This document shows, piece after piece, positions 1-10,471 of a DNA stretch of 64,000 nt (positions are counted from its first letter, which is position 1; each line of letters starts with the position of its first letter). This stretch comes from Micropterix aruncella (lineage: Eukaryota; Arthropoda; Insecta; Lepidoptera; Micropterigidae), in NCBI GenBank assembly GCA_944548615.1, contig OX155973.1, positions 22,717,386 to 22,781,385 on the forward strand. Reading direction: 5' to 3'. Below the pieces are notes generated by a model. That model was not told where the DNA came from, ran no database searches, and saw only the letters and a program-made list of their open reading frames with translations. Both the position numbers and the translations under genes were made by a program.

Positions 1-199
1 TCAACGAGTCATGGGAAAAATTCTCAGTTTACGTGACTGCAATGACGCTGCGGTTCATTGTTACGAAAATGACTGAGTAAATCGCTCATCTTCTCCCTAG
101 AGATAAAAGTTATTGCAAAATTTTAAAATCCATGGTTGGATTTTTAAATTTTAGAAATATTGGTAATTTTTTATATATTTTTTGTAAATGTATGTTTTT

Positions 200-752
200 A
201 TTTAATGTACTTAAATTTTTGACATTCGGAGACTAGGACATTTAGACATCTATTTACTGGATATTTGGACAGTTAACACTTGCAATCGCGAAGTAAAAAT
301 TCAGCTGTCACTTACGCCGGCGACATTTTCGCGCGTAAATTCGGCGCAAGTCAATGACCTTGAGTAAAACGACTATAACTTGTAAACCACTATACGGATC
401 ATAAAAAGAATAACTGTAAAATGATCGCATTGAAATTTGACATATAAAACATTATAACCTTATCTCGTAAAATAATTAATATAATAATGAATAAATATTA
501 CAAACATTTATTATAATAATAATATTAAATACTGGCTAACCAAAATTGATTAGCTCAAGTCTTAGCATTTGTAAGCGTCAAACCAAGAATGGTTAACTCA
601 AGTAGGAGGGGTTAAAAAGCAGCGTTCGAGCGTTTAGACGTTATGGTGGAATAAAGAAACGGAAAGCATACATAGATGAATCCTGAACACAACACTCCTT
701 TTTTGTTGGGCATTCGGAAAAAGTGTGTCGTGCGATTTATTTTATAGCACAA
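200..752 (-). repeat. Dispersed repeat H, minus copy
   Basis: Read on the minus strand, this stretch has the order seen in the copies at 45.1 and 45.7 kb: a start near GACTGYCCAACAAAAA, then 'CATCTATGTATG', then a 'TTATTCCACCATAA'-like stretch, then 'TGGACATTTAGAC'-like text. It is degenerate and shows no coding frame. The family looks like a non-autonomous element; its superfamily is not clear to me. Confidence 0.45.
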
Positions 753-1440
753 TAATTAAAAACAAGAACCTGCTTATTAACTGTCTCAAAACACTAAGTA
801 TGACAAAACAGATTACTTTTAACACACATTGACTGGTCATGTTTTGATTGTGACTATTTGTGATGCCTATTATAAGTTGGAAAGGAAATAAATAAAACAT
901 GTTTATTAAAAAAAAAATAAGTAGTACCTAAATAATCCAAAAATGCTAACATTTCCAAGATTTATCCGGAATCTAAGACATGCCAGGATAAATCCTGACG
1001 TCTGGTATCTGTAGCTGCAACATCGCCGAAGCGTCGGGTGCTACAAACTTCACGCGGTAAATCAGATTATGCATTGTTTAGCATTGTAAATAGTTTAAAA
1101 TGGCAACCGCTGATGCACCGAGCTCGTTATAGTTGTGTAATAGAAAGTTACAGAGCATACCGATGTGTTTTGTGACAAAGAGCGATGAGATATAACATGT
1201 AAGTGCTTGTAGGTGCGTCGGTTAGGTAGTTGGGAGTGCTTTTGTCGGCTGTTGGTGCGTTGACACCGGAAGGAAGTGAGCCGATGCGGAGGGAATGGCG
1301 AGAGCGGGGGAAGCCGCCATCTAACAAGCGATCCCATTACAATCACAACGAACGACGATGACAACTCATTCGAGTGGCACACCCGCCACACCTGGAGGTT
1401 CTCCACTTTCCTCTGCCAGTCATCCACCACATCCATCTGT
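753..1440. other. No recognisable gene
   Basis: The first half is AT-rich. From about 1200 the base composition becomes more even, just before repeat D. Short open frames occur on both strands but have no recognisable domain, start context or splice signals. I see no gene here. Confidence 0.5.
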
Positions 1441-1444
1441 TCCT

Positions 1445-2095
1445 ACTCTTTGGCAGCTAACAGTTTCGTGCAGCTTGGGTCATTATGACCTGCTTCGTAT
1501 TTGGGTCCGCCCAACTCACAGGTCAACACCCTCCGGTAGGATGGGTAGATCTCTATACCCTGTTAGTCAGTTTCCCCAGGGAGTCGTTCTTCGGGCGCGC
1601 CTGCACGTATTGCGTTCCGTGCAGCGTCAGCCAATTGACTGTGCATTCCGACTGATAACCGGGTGAGTTTAAAAACCTGATGGTGGTTTGGAAACCTGGA
1701 AACGTGGCTGATGATCTAACGACAGCCGCTCTTGAATCGACCGATCGACTAACCGATCCGCGTGGACAGACTGTCAAAGAACGCCTCGGTCCGCGATGAT
1801 TCGAACTGAATCATCGCTTACATTACGTAGAGGACGGCGCAAGCGACCTTAAACCCGTAATCATCCGGGAGGATGGAGAAATCTGGACATAACTGGTAGC
1901 GACGGCAGGAGGCTGACCGCTGGGTAAACCACCTGGCCCTTCGTGGTAAGGAGTTGGACTCTCACGGGCCAGCTGGTGTAGCTAGACAGTCGACTGTATC
2001 GTCCTCAAGTTTCTACGTTCATCCCACGGCTGAAAGAACAATGATATATTGTTATACCAGCCTGGGGTTACGGGTTCTCTCGTTGTAGGTTGTAG
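1445..2095 (+). repeat. Dispersed repeat D (plus copy)
   Basis: This is a roughly 650-bp GC-richer repeat found about a dozen times in the window. It opens with 'GCAGCTTGGG' and 'CCCAACTCAC' and has a middle block 'GACTGTGCATTC'. It ends with 'GAAAGAACAATGATAT', 'CCTGGGG' and a 'GGGTTCTCTCGTTGTAGG' end. No intact coding frame runs through it. The superfamily is unknown to me; it behaves as a discrete mobile unit, because one copy sits inside MITE G at 30.1 kb. Confidence 0.6.
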
Positions 2096-2145
2096 GTAGG
2101 TTCTCTCGTTGTAGGACACCACAATGTTCCACCTCTTTGGTTCTT

Positions 2146-2295
2146 AACGGTTTCGCCAGCTTGGGTGGTGTTTACCAATTTTTTTTGTTACTTCGATCGG
2201 CCCAACTCACACTTACCTTCGGCCCATCAGGTAGTCCCCTCGAAGAGGCTGAAACGTACTTTGGCATTGAGCAATATCATTGATTATATTATATA
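2146..2295 (+). repeat. Repeat D fragment joined to a MITE G end
   Basis: A second, short D start ('CGCCAGCTTGGG', 'CCCAACTCACA') is followed at about 2259 by 'TTGGCATTGAGCAATATCATTGA', which is the inverted end of MITE G. This is a mosaic of two repeats without coding sequence. Confidence 0.45.
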
Positions 2296-2361
2296 TTCGT
2301 CAAAGTTAGGTTTCTTGTATTCACGGGAACAACGAGAGGTCGATGTCGCGTACGATTTTTT

Positions 2362-2905
2362 AAGCTATTGCATAGCTTTTATCGCGGGCCTAGCCAGCGC
2401 GGCGACCGAATGAAGAAATTTCTTAACGAAAATTAATGATTTTAAACAGTTAACTGATAATTACGTCTAAACGAGTACTGCTTACGATTCGAAAAAAATA
2501 TATGTTAAACAAGAACATTTTCCTAATATTCTTAGCTTTGAATATTTTAGATTTTGTTTATATTACATAGTTTAATTATTTTGTGAAATTAGGTCTAACC
2601 GAACACAAAAACGACTACTACGCAAATACTATCTGGCGTATTATTATGAAACCTGCACCATTTTAAAGATAATTTAATTATCTATCTTTTTATCTACGAT
2701 TTTTTTCGAATAGTCAAAGAATAAAAGAATTATATCCGGTTTTGTTGCTTTATTGAATAACATTCGTGCGCGGCGCTCTATCGGAATTATTCCGAATCAT
2801 TTGATTATGCAGCTCCATATGATTCGGAATAATTTCAACGTTTACCGATAGAGCGCAGTTATCTGATATCAGAAATAAATTGAATTAATACAGTATGACC
2901 GCGGC
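2362..2905 (+). mobile_element. Hairpin repeat (Helentron/HINE-like), copy 1, lacking the usual 3' end
   Basis: The element begins AAGCTATTGCATAGC after a T-run and continues with 'TATCGCGGGCCTA'. It shares about 540 bp with copies at 5109, 36785 and 37950. It contains the same long inverted repeat near its 3' side (2773-2856). Unlike the other three copies it does not reach the right terminus GCTATGCAATAGCTT; the sequence instead runs on into the OTU gene starting at 2979. This is what would be expected of the left end of the parental coding element. The Helentron assignment is inference from asymmetric inverted termini, T-T flanks and an OTU gene. Confidence 0.5.
2773..2856. repeat. Long inverted repeat (hairpin) in copy 1
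   Basis: The outer arms GCGCTCTATCGG and CCGATAGAGCGC pair. Inner arms ATTCCGAATCAT and ATGATTCGGAAT pair as well, leaving a short loop around 'TGATTATGCAGCTCCA'. The same structure recurs at 5497-5593, 37174-37267 and 38051-38144, with compensated and uncompensated changes. Confidence 0.8.
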
Positions 2906-2978
2906 CACTGTTACGGTAGGATTCTGACATTGTGTTCCGAAGAAAGACGAAAATACATTACGTTATTAAAAAAACAAA

Positions 2979-3043
2979 ATGGCCAGGAAATCAAAATTTT
3001 TACAACATAAACGCCGTATACTGGAGAAAAATAGATTATTAAG
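2979..3043 (+). CDS. Exon 1 of OTU-domain gene (Helitron/Helentron-type)
   Basis: A short basic first exon starts at ATG 2979 in a strong context (AAAACAAAATGGCC). It encodes 21 residues, rich in Lys and Arg, plus two bases of codon 22. It ends at AAG followed by a perfect donor, GTAAGT, at 3044. The donor phase matches the acceptor at 4195/4196: the split codon AG+G reads Arg and continues in the frame of exon 2. That phase match across a 1152-bp intron is the main evidence for this exon. It lies about 75 bp beyond the end of the hairpin repeat copy 1, so the promoter may be inside that repeat. It is too short to be found by ORF length alone. Confidence 0.6.
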
Positions 3044-4195
3044 GTAAGTAACGTGTATTATTACGTGTATATTTTATTACCATTTCTCTGCTCTGACGTT
3101 CCTTGCCTGACGTCACATTGGGGTGACTAGACGAATAGGCTTCGTGCAACAAGTTAACTAATTAACAGTTATAAAATAAAATACGCCATTTATTTCATAA
3201 ACTGACGTGATTACTGTAAGATCAAACTTGAATATTGATTTTGAAAATCGATTTAGGGTCGATTTCAATATCAAACCTGCGGGTAAAAGTACCTACACAT
3301 AAGTATAAGTTGAACCGTCGATTTGCTAAATTCATTCATAAAGCGACAAAATTTCATTCGTGATTTTCGTAGTATGACGTAAATTATACTTTGGTTGGAG
3401 GGGGTTGTACCTATTTGTGGCAATAAGATCATTTTGTGGTTTTTAGCCAAAAATCTAGTAGTAATCATAATAATTCTACTTATAACATAGTTAGGCGCAT
3501 ATCTGACTCACTGACTGACTCTAACGCTGTGGGTAGACAGTCTTTTTTTAAATTTGTCAGTTTTTAAACCTTCTTTTCTTTTCTAATTTCGAACTTGGAA
3601 TGCTATTTCGAATTTCGAACTTGAAATTGTGCTTCGAATTTTGAACTTGACATTCTACTTCGAATTTCGAACTTGATATTCTACTTCGAATTTCGAACTT
3701 GAAATTCTACGTCGAATTTTGAACTTGACATTTTACTTCGAATTTCGAACTTGATATTTTACTTCGAATTTCGAACTTCACATTCTACTTCGAATTTCGA
3801 ACTTGAAATTCTACGTCGAATTTCGAACTTGACATTTTACTTCGAATTTCGAACTTGATATTTTTCTTCGAATTTCGAACTTGCAATTCTACGTCGAATT
3901 TCGCACTTGACATTTTTTTTCGAATTTCGAACTTGACATTCTACTTCAAATTTCGAACTTGCAATTCTACGTCGAATTTCGAACTTGACATTTTACTTCG
4001 AATTTCGAACTTGACATTCTACTTCAAATTTCGAACTTAATATTCATTCTACTTCAAATTTCGAACTTGACATTTTGACATTTGAAATTCGGAATTTCGA
4101 TTAAATTTCGATAATATCGGAATTCGAATTAAAATGTCGAAATTTTGTATTGTGCTTTGAATTTCGAACTTGACATTCTACTTCTTTTTTCACAG
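3044..4195 (+). other. Intron between the two OTU-gene exons
   Basis: The donor is GTAAGT at 3044 and the acceptor is CTTCTTTTTTCACAG ending at 4195. The first half is AT-rich single-copy-looking DNA. The second half is a 26-bp minisatellite that runs right up to the acceptor. Confidence 0.55.
3585..4182 (+). repeat. 26-bp minisatellite array
   Basis: There are about 20 tandem copies of a 26-bp unit whose core is TTCGAATTTCGAACTTGA followed by a variable 'CATTCTAC' part. The core TTCGAATTTCGAA is itself nearly palindromic. Units vary (GAAATT, GATATT, CAATTC; TACTTC or TACGTC) and degenerate at both ends. The last unit feeds directly into the pyrimidine tract of the acceptor at 4195. A 61-codon open frame over the array is a by-product of the repeat. 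Confidence 0.9.
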
Positions 4196-5081
4196 GAAAA
4201 GACAAAAATTGGACAGTAATGAAGAGAATGTCGTGCAATGTAGAGCTGTTGAAAATATAGAAAATGTAACGCTACAAGAAAATCAATTTCACAGCCAACA
4301 ACTTCAAATTTATGAACAGCGTAATGAATGCATTACTCCCGAAGTTGTTCTATACAGGAACACAGGAATTCCTGGCGATGGTAATTGTCTATTCCACTCG
4401 CTCATAAGTGTTTTGCAAATTCAAATTGAGACTTGTGACTTGAGAAATCAGTTACGCGATTCACCCTATTTAAACTCCTGCCACAATCCGCAAGAAGCAT
4501 ATAACATTCTATCAAGCACTAATGATTACGGAGATTTGGATTGTTTGTACTTAATTTCAAAAATGTACAATCAAAATGTTTGTGTACATTATTGTTTTTA
4601 CAACATAACTACAACGAATCAAGACACTATCTTTTGTCATTTTAAAGCGAATGATACACAAAACTGGATTCATCTTCATCTTCGTGAACAACATTTTACA
4701 CCTTTTTATGAAGTATCAGATTTATTGGAGACAATACAAGACGCTACCCAAAATGAAGCCCATGTTGATGCCAATATTCAACTATTGCGTGACAATTATA
4801 ATGAAGATCCTACAGAAGATAACCATAACAATCATGAAAATGAAATTGAGATTGATAGAGACAATCGAATTGGTGAAAAAAATATGGATTTTATTGTTGA
4901 TGGTACTATTCCAGTTTACACAAATTATCATAAACACAGTACAAGTCATATTGATTTTTATAAAGACTTTACGAGTAATTCATTTGGTCATTCTTGTATT
5001 ATTTGCAACAGAACATGGTGGAAAAGAGACTTGAAAATGTCGACCAGTAAACATGAAAGTATTTTGAAAACAATACTGCAG
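4196..5081 (+). CDS. Exon 2: OTU-family cysteine protease domain, Helitron-type protein, truncated gene
   Basis: The exon is bounded by a pyrimidine-rich acceptor (TTTTTTCACAG) and a CAG|GTAATC donor at 5082. With exon 1 it gives 317 codons without a stop. The OTU motif GDGNCLFHS is at about residues 82-90 of the spliced protein (Asp83, Cys86 expected catalytic). The matching His lies near residue 188 in 'REQHFTPFY'. An acidic, Asn-rich linker follows, then a Cys pair in 'HSCIICNRTWW'. OTU proteases cleave ubiquitin-type linkages; OTU domains are known in proteins of Helitrons and Helentrons of animals, where their role is unclear. The Rep (HUH) and helicase parts expected downstream are not visible: a second hairpin repeat begins 27 bp after the donor. 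The gene is therefore a 5' fragment, or its later exons are lost or elsewhere. A domesticated host gene is the alternative. Confidence 0.7.
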
Positions 5082-5108
5082 GTAATCTTAATTATATAGT
5101 TTTTTTTT

Positions 5109-5706
5109 AAGCTATTGCATAGCTTTTATCGCGGGCCTAGGCCAGCGCGGCGACCGAATGAAGAAATTTCTTAACGAAAATTAATGATTTTAAACTGATA
5201 ATTACGTCTAAACGAGTACTGCTTACGATTCGAAAAGAATATATGTTAAACAAGAACATTTTCCTAATATTCTTAGCTTTGAATATTTTAGATTTTGTTT
5301 ATATTACATAGTGTAATTAATTTGTGAAATTAGGTCAAACCGAACACTAAAACGACCACTACGCAAATACTATCTGGCGTATTATTATGAAACCTGCACC
5401 ATTTTAAATATAATTTTATTATTATCTATCTTTTTATCTACGATTTTTTCGAATAATCCGTTTTTTTTGCTTTATCGAATAAAAAATTCGTGCACGGCGC
5501 TCTATCGGAAGACATTTAAATTATTATTCCGAATCATTTGCTTCCGCAGCCGCAAATGATTGGGAATAATTTCAACGTTTTCCGATAGAGCGCAGTTGTC
5601 TGATATCAGAAAAAAATAAAATAAATAAATAATTATAATTGCATAGGTTTTTAAAAATGCTATGCAATAGCTTTACCGCGGCAGTCCCCGAGTGCCACAC
5701 GTATTT
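5109..5706 (+). mobile_element. Hairpin repeat (HINE-like), copy 2, complete
   Basis: The left end AAGCTATTGCATAGC (5109) is inverted at the right as GCTATGCAATAGCTT (5659-5673). About 30 bp more follow, ending GAGTGCCACACG, with a small stem GGCA/TGCC. The flanks are T-runs on both sides. The internal hairpin is at 5497-5593. It has no coding frame. I read it as a non-autonomous derivative of the element represented by copy 1 and the OTU gene. Confidence 0.6.
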
Positions 5707-6001
5707 TTTTTTTTTTAGACAGGAGAGTATTACACGAGTAGTAAAATACATGTAAGGAATTAAGGATGAAATGAAAGCTCGCAGATTATAGGAGTATACA
5801 AAATTTCAAACGTATTCCTGTGCTTTCGTGTTATGTACTAATTGATTGCTCTTTTGATTTCGAAAATAGTGGTGTTAAACTCAAACACCACCAGTGATCA
5901 ATTTTAATTCGGAAAAGGATATGATCTGTACTGAGCATCTCATTATAGGCAAATTACTTAAAAGCTGAATAGAGAACGTTGAGCAAACTAAAACCATGTA
6001 A
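5707..6001. other. No firm gene; weak exon-like stretch at about 5722-5755
   Basis: A long T-run ending TTTTTTTAGACAG is followed by a short frame and then CATGTAAGG, which could be a donor. This might be a third exon of the OTU gene, but the frame is too short to judge. The rest is AT-rich without recognised features. Confidence 0.2.
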
Positions 6002-6539
6002 TCTATACTAATATTATAAAGAGGTAAAGTTTGTAACGTTGTAGGAAGTAATCTCTAGATCTACTAAACCGATTTTGAAAATTTTTTTACCAATAGAAAG
6101 CCACGTTATTTGTGAGTGTCATAGGCTATATATTATTTCCAAAAATGAAAAGACTTTTTCGTGGTAGTCGGATTTCCAAAGTGAGTCGGAAAAAACGGTC
6201 GAACGAAAACGTTTCTAACGAACGTTGCCTTAACGATGGGAGATATATGATTAAGTTCTAGAGAAATGTTGTAGAGCTTGATAATGCCTACAAAAAAGTC
6301 AGCGACAGCATATGTCTAACTTTTATATTTAAGTAACAAAAAGTAGTATTTTATATTAAAAATATAATTTAAATCGTTAGGCCATGTTTATTGGTCATAT
6401 TATCAACAATTATGAATTATTATCAAAATAAGTAAATGTATCGTCTCAAGTGTTTAAAACAAAATACTTTTCCCTTTTACTGCATAAATAGTTAAAGAGA
6501 CAATACGACATAGGTATGGAACCGCGACCGTGTCGTCTA
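6002..6539 (+). mobile_element. Non-autonomous Helitron, 3'-truncated
   Basis: It starts with TCTATACTAATATT directly after an A, as Helitrons do (insertion between A and T). It follows the family sequence for about 490 bp but has no 3' hairpin or CTAG end; sequence diverges near 6500. A complete copy of the same family begins at 6540. Confidence 0.8.
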
Positions 6540-7237
6540 TCTATACTAATATTATAAAGAGGTAAAGTTTGTGACGTTGTAGGAAGTAATATCTGAATCT
6601 ACTGAACCGATTTTGAAAATTATTTTACCAATAGAAAGCCACGTTATTTGTGAGTGTCATAGGCTATATATTAATCCGAAAAATTAAAAGACTTTTTCGT
6701 GGTAGTCGGATTTCCAAAGAATGTCGGAAAAAACGGTCGAACGAAAACGTTTCTAACTAACGCTGCTTTAACGATGAGAGATATATGTTTAAGTACTAAA
6801 GAAGTGCTTGATAGAGCTTGATAATGCCTACAAAAAAGTCAGCGACAGCATATGTCTAAATTTTATATTTAAGTCATAACAAGTAGTTTTTTATATTAAA
6901 AAAAGTAATTTAAATCGTTAGGTCATGTTTATTTGTCATATTAACAACAATTATCATCTAAAAACAAGTAAATTTATCGTCTCAAGTATTTAAAACAAAA
7001 GACTTTTACCTTTTACTGCATATAATTTCCCTCCAAAAGAGATAAGACACTCACAAGAGGACACTCACAAAAAACGATAATATAGTTAAATTGGCATGCA
7101 AATACATACATACATATGCAGTAAAAATATAACCCTTCTTTTGGCAGTCACAAGTAAAAAGTTCGTATTTTCACAGTCATAATTTCATCACAAGTAAAAA
7201 GATTTACCGCCCAACGAAGTGGGCACGGGTCAGCTAG
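6540..7237 (+). mobile_element. Non-autonomous Helitron, complete (about 700 bp)
   Basis: The 5' end is TC (TCTATACTAATATT) after A. The 3' end is CAGCTAG followed by T. Just upstream of the 3' end is the expected hairpin, GCCCA-ACGAAG-TGGGC. It has no Rep/helicase frame. The same family is seen at 12382, 15782, 25993 and, truncated, at 58246. Confidence 0.88.
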
Positions 7238-8020
7238 TTAATGATAATGTGAAAGAGAATTCGACGTGCAACCACAGGTCTTTCTGCACTCACGCGGCAC
7301 CGGACATTTTTCCTTTAAAAGCTTTTTATTTGCACTAGTGCTGTTAAAATGTCAAATTAAATTAAAAATGTAGCTTTCCATTTCTAATGTGATAGGAGTG
7401 GAACGGGTCCGTGGCAGTAGTGCGTGGTGATATCGTATCGCAAGATTCCATCGAAGATTATCAAAAACTTTTGCCTCTGCGCTCGACACGCGAAAAGATT
7501 ACAATCTGATGCATGCGCCACCAATCAGCCAGCTCAAATGGACGAACAGCTAGGCAAAAACACGATGATGAGACATCGAAAGCGAAGTTAATTGGCCTTT
7601 TCGCGATTTGATAATAGCTAGCACAGGGAGGTTTCTTTATACTGATAAGTTGATATGGGCCATAAACTTGATCTTGATTAAAAGAAGCGTCTTCCTTTTT
7701 TTTGAGCCTACCATAGATTTTTCGAAATTAATACTCAAGAAAGAGTGAGAATTTGGAGTTCTTTAAATAAGCGGACACGAACTGCGAAAGGTTTGGTCGA
7801 CAACCGTCCTGTTATTTAATTTATAATGCGATAAAACTGCCTTTACATAAAACACCTACATACACACATTTCCACTTATAAATAGATCATTTTGTGTGGG
7901 CATACTCATTTAATTACTTGTCATTCTTAGTTTATGCATTTGTTATTTGTTACAGTTTGTTATTATTATTACTTATATTATTATGATTTGTTATTATTAT
8001 AAATATTATATTATTATTAG
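7238..8020. other. No recognisable feature
   Basis: AT-rich sequence with a TTATTA-rich simple stretch near 7960-8020. No coding, RNA or repeat signature is recognised. Confidence 0.5.
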
Positions 8021-8024
8021 TAGT

Positions 8025-8846
8025 AGAATAGAATAACTTTATTGTGCTATAAAAAACATAACCTAATGAATATTACGCTGGTTTTATAAAAAAAAATATG
8101 CACAAATGGCGGACTTATCGCTATAGCGATATCTTACAGTCAACCATTTGATAAAGTAATTCCTAATTTTCACAGTACACAGTACACAAAGAAGTGTACA
8201 CAAAGAACACAAAGAAGTACACAGTACACAAAGAGGTTCACAGTACACAAAGAAGTAGAAAAGTTAAATTTAAAATAAACTTATACAAATATATGTCAGT
8301 AACTTATGCTAAGGTTGCCCAGAGAAGGATAAATGAGAGGACAAGGTGAGGTATTTGGTTAGTGGCTGTGTAAAAATAAATGTTTCTTCAACAACTTTTT
8401 GAAAATATGCAACGAAGGTGCATGCCTGATAGCGTGAGGGAGCTGATTCCATAAACGAGCAGAATGGACTGTAAAAGAGTGCGTGTAAACAGAAGAGTGA
8501 TGTATAGGAATGGCGAGTGTGTTATCCCGGCTTGATCGAAGTGGAAGACCGTGGCCTCCCAAAGGATGGAAATTCTCCTTGAGATAGGAGGGTGAAGTGT
8601 GGGGTTATTGAGTATGTTGTAGAGTAGCGACAAGGTATGCAAATTTCTTCGATCGCGAATAGGAAGCCAATGAAGTTGCTCACGAAAGCAGCTAACGTAG
8701 TCGAACTTTCGCAAATTAAAAATATACCCGAGGAAAATATTTTACAAACACTCCAGCTTATTCAAAATAACCTCACTGGCATCTATATAACAAACATCAC
8801 CGTAGTCAAGTATAGAACAGAGGTTCATACACGGGTTCATACCTAG
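8025..8846 (-). mobile_element. LINE-C fragment: 3' end of reverse transcriptase ORF and 3' UTR
   Basis: On the minus strand, two overlapping frames (8714-8388 and 8562-8359) together give the C-terminal part of a CR1/Jockey-like LINE ORF2. They include 'LHWLPIRDRRN...LLYNIL' and 'ARLWNQLPHAIR...FKKLLKKHLF'. The split between frames shows a frameshift. The 3' UTR contains a local minisatellite of 'CACAGTACACAAAGAAG' units (8175-8260) and ends in 'ACTTTATTGTGCTATAAAA', which recurs at 24.77 kb. The 5' part is absent. The LINE at 46.9 kb carries a related protein. Confidence 0.75.
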
Positions 8847-9362
8847 TGAGGTGGTAAACCGATATGGTAACGATGAATTTCCTTTCTAAGCTAGGTACAA
8901 TATGTACACTTATTATAAAATGTTTTTGTATTAGGTTAAGGATTTTCTTTTTGTAAATTGTAACTTCAATTATTATGGAAATAAAAAAAAAATTTAAAAA
9001 ATCATTTCTTTATGTGACATGGGGAAAAATCTTTGAAGCCGCCGGAGACTATGAAAACCATGGAAAATGCGACGACTTACTTGGTTTACTTGATCTTGCC
9101 AAGATAGATATGTGTTGTGATTAATACTTGATGATTTGACTCTTACTGATTAGATACAATTATTTTTAATTTTAATTTGTGCGTTTCATTTATCTTTATT
9201 TTAATGCAGTCTGTTCAGCACCTCTAACGCATATATGAAAGCCTTAGCACACGCTTCAGCTTCAAGAGGCGGCAAAGGCAGGCCTTTAATTTTCGGCATT
9301 GCTTTGTTTATATTTTTAGTTCAGAAAAAATATTTTAAGCTAGCTGAATGTCCCCATGTCAC
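8847..9362. other. No recognisable gene
   Basis: AT-rich. An A-rich stretch after AAATAAAA at about 8978-8996 could be the poly-A end of an old retroposed sequence. Nothing else is recognised. Confidence 0.4.
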
Positions 9363-9932
9363 CATTGAATATATATGTAATTAGATTGCTCAACTACATA
9401 GTACGTTTTGGCAGCCCGTCTGAAACGGCGAAATGCAGGGGGCGTTGATAATCTTGACGGCGAAATTAATACCATTTTTTTCAGCCATCTTTAAGTTATA
9501 ATTAATGGTTTTTTTATTATGGACTGATTGATTATAAAAACTCAAAAATTTAACTAATGATACCAAAAATAATTTCAATGAAATTATACAGCGATATAGC
9601 TATACATAACGTATTGATATATGTACATCAAATTAAAAAATGACATCTTTATGTAAATAATATTTAAATAATAAAAGCTATAATTTAAACATTCGTTTTT
9701 TACTATATTATTATTTTATTTCGAGATAAGATACAGTGTAGGTTTGTTTATAGTGCCATATAGAGTGCGCCGCTATACTGTTATATCACGAACGACGTCA
9801 TATTGTACATAAGAGAAGATTATTCAGTATTTGGAACTACAATTGCCATTTACACTTTGCGTTTCGTTGTAAAATCCTAGTTTCAAAATCGTAGTACGCA
9901 ATTTAGCAATCTAAGTCGCTATGTAATCAATG
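9363..9932. mobile_element. MITE G, full length (about 570 bp)
   Basis: Imperfect terminal inverted repeats of about 45 bp. The left reads 'CATTGAATATATATGTAATT' then 'AGATTGCTCAACTACATAGTACG'-like text; the right, inverted, reads CATTGATTACATAG then 'TTAGATTGCTAAATTGCGTACTACG'-like text. It has no coding capacity. Related copies or pieces are at 30.1-31.6, 32.0, 33.8, 35.5, 40.2 and 44.95 kb. Confidence 0.7.
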
Positions 9933-9940
9933 ATAATACG

Positions 9941-10471
9941 TTAGGGGCCATCCACGTTTCACGTTTTTGGAATTTTCGTACCCCCCCCCCCACCTTCTCC
10001 CCATGTCAACAGACGTAATCAGCGGCCTGACCCCCCCCCCCCCCCAAGATTACGTAATCAACCAAATTTGCGAAAAATGTGAAGAATCGTGAACCCAGCG
10101 TTTGTAAAGTGCTTTTAAAAATGTACTTTATTAATTTAAAGTAATTACAAAATCTTAAACTCTTTGATTTATTTTATAAATCCTAATCTTCAGACCGCAG
10201 CGCTTCCAGGAACAGGCCCGGGCGACTCAATCGCAGACGAGCGCGTGGAGTATCTACGCACATCGCGCGTGCGGGGAGGGGGTATCTTCGGCGTGGCACT
10301 GCGGTATTTCCCTGCAGGTTTAGACCAAAAAAATGCGATTCGGTGACCAAACTTGATTACATATTCAGGACGGGCCCCCCCTCCCCCCCCCCCCCCCACG
10401 TAATCAAGCGTAAGCCTCAGCTCCAACCCCCTTCCCCCTCGGTGATTACGTAATATGTGGATGGCCCCTAA
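9941..10471. mobile_element. MITE with TTAGGGGCCATCCAC termini
   Basis: The 15-bp termini TTAGGGGCCATCCAC and GTGGATGGCCCCTAA are exact inverted repeats. Subterminal TACGTAAT motifs recur on both sides. Three runs of 10-15 C occur inside (about 9980, 10032, 10382). The overlapping open frames are not credible proteins. The superfamily is not assigned. Confidence 0.85.

Noticed and set aside
3855..4040. 61-codon frame with repeated 'FRTCNSTSN' text
   Set aside because: It is the translation of the 26-bp minisatellite inside an intron.
3585..4182. CRISPR-like array
   Set aside because: The units are directly tandem without unique spacers, in a eukaryotic intron; it is a minisatellite.
5722..5755. 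Third exon of the OTU gene
   Set aside because: Acceptor- and donor-like motifs exist, but about 30 bases of frame cannot be tested by eye; noted only as a weak possibility.
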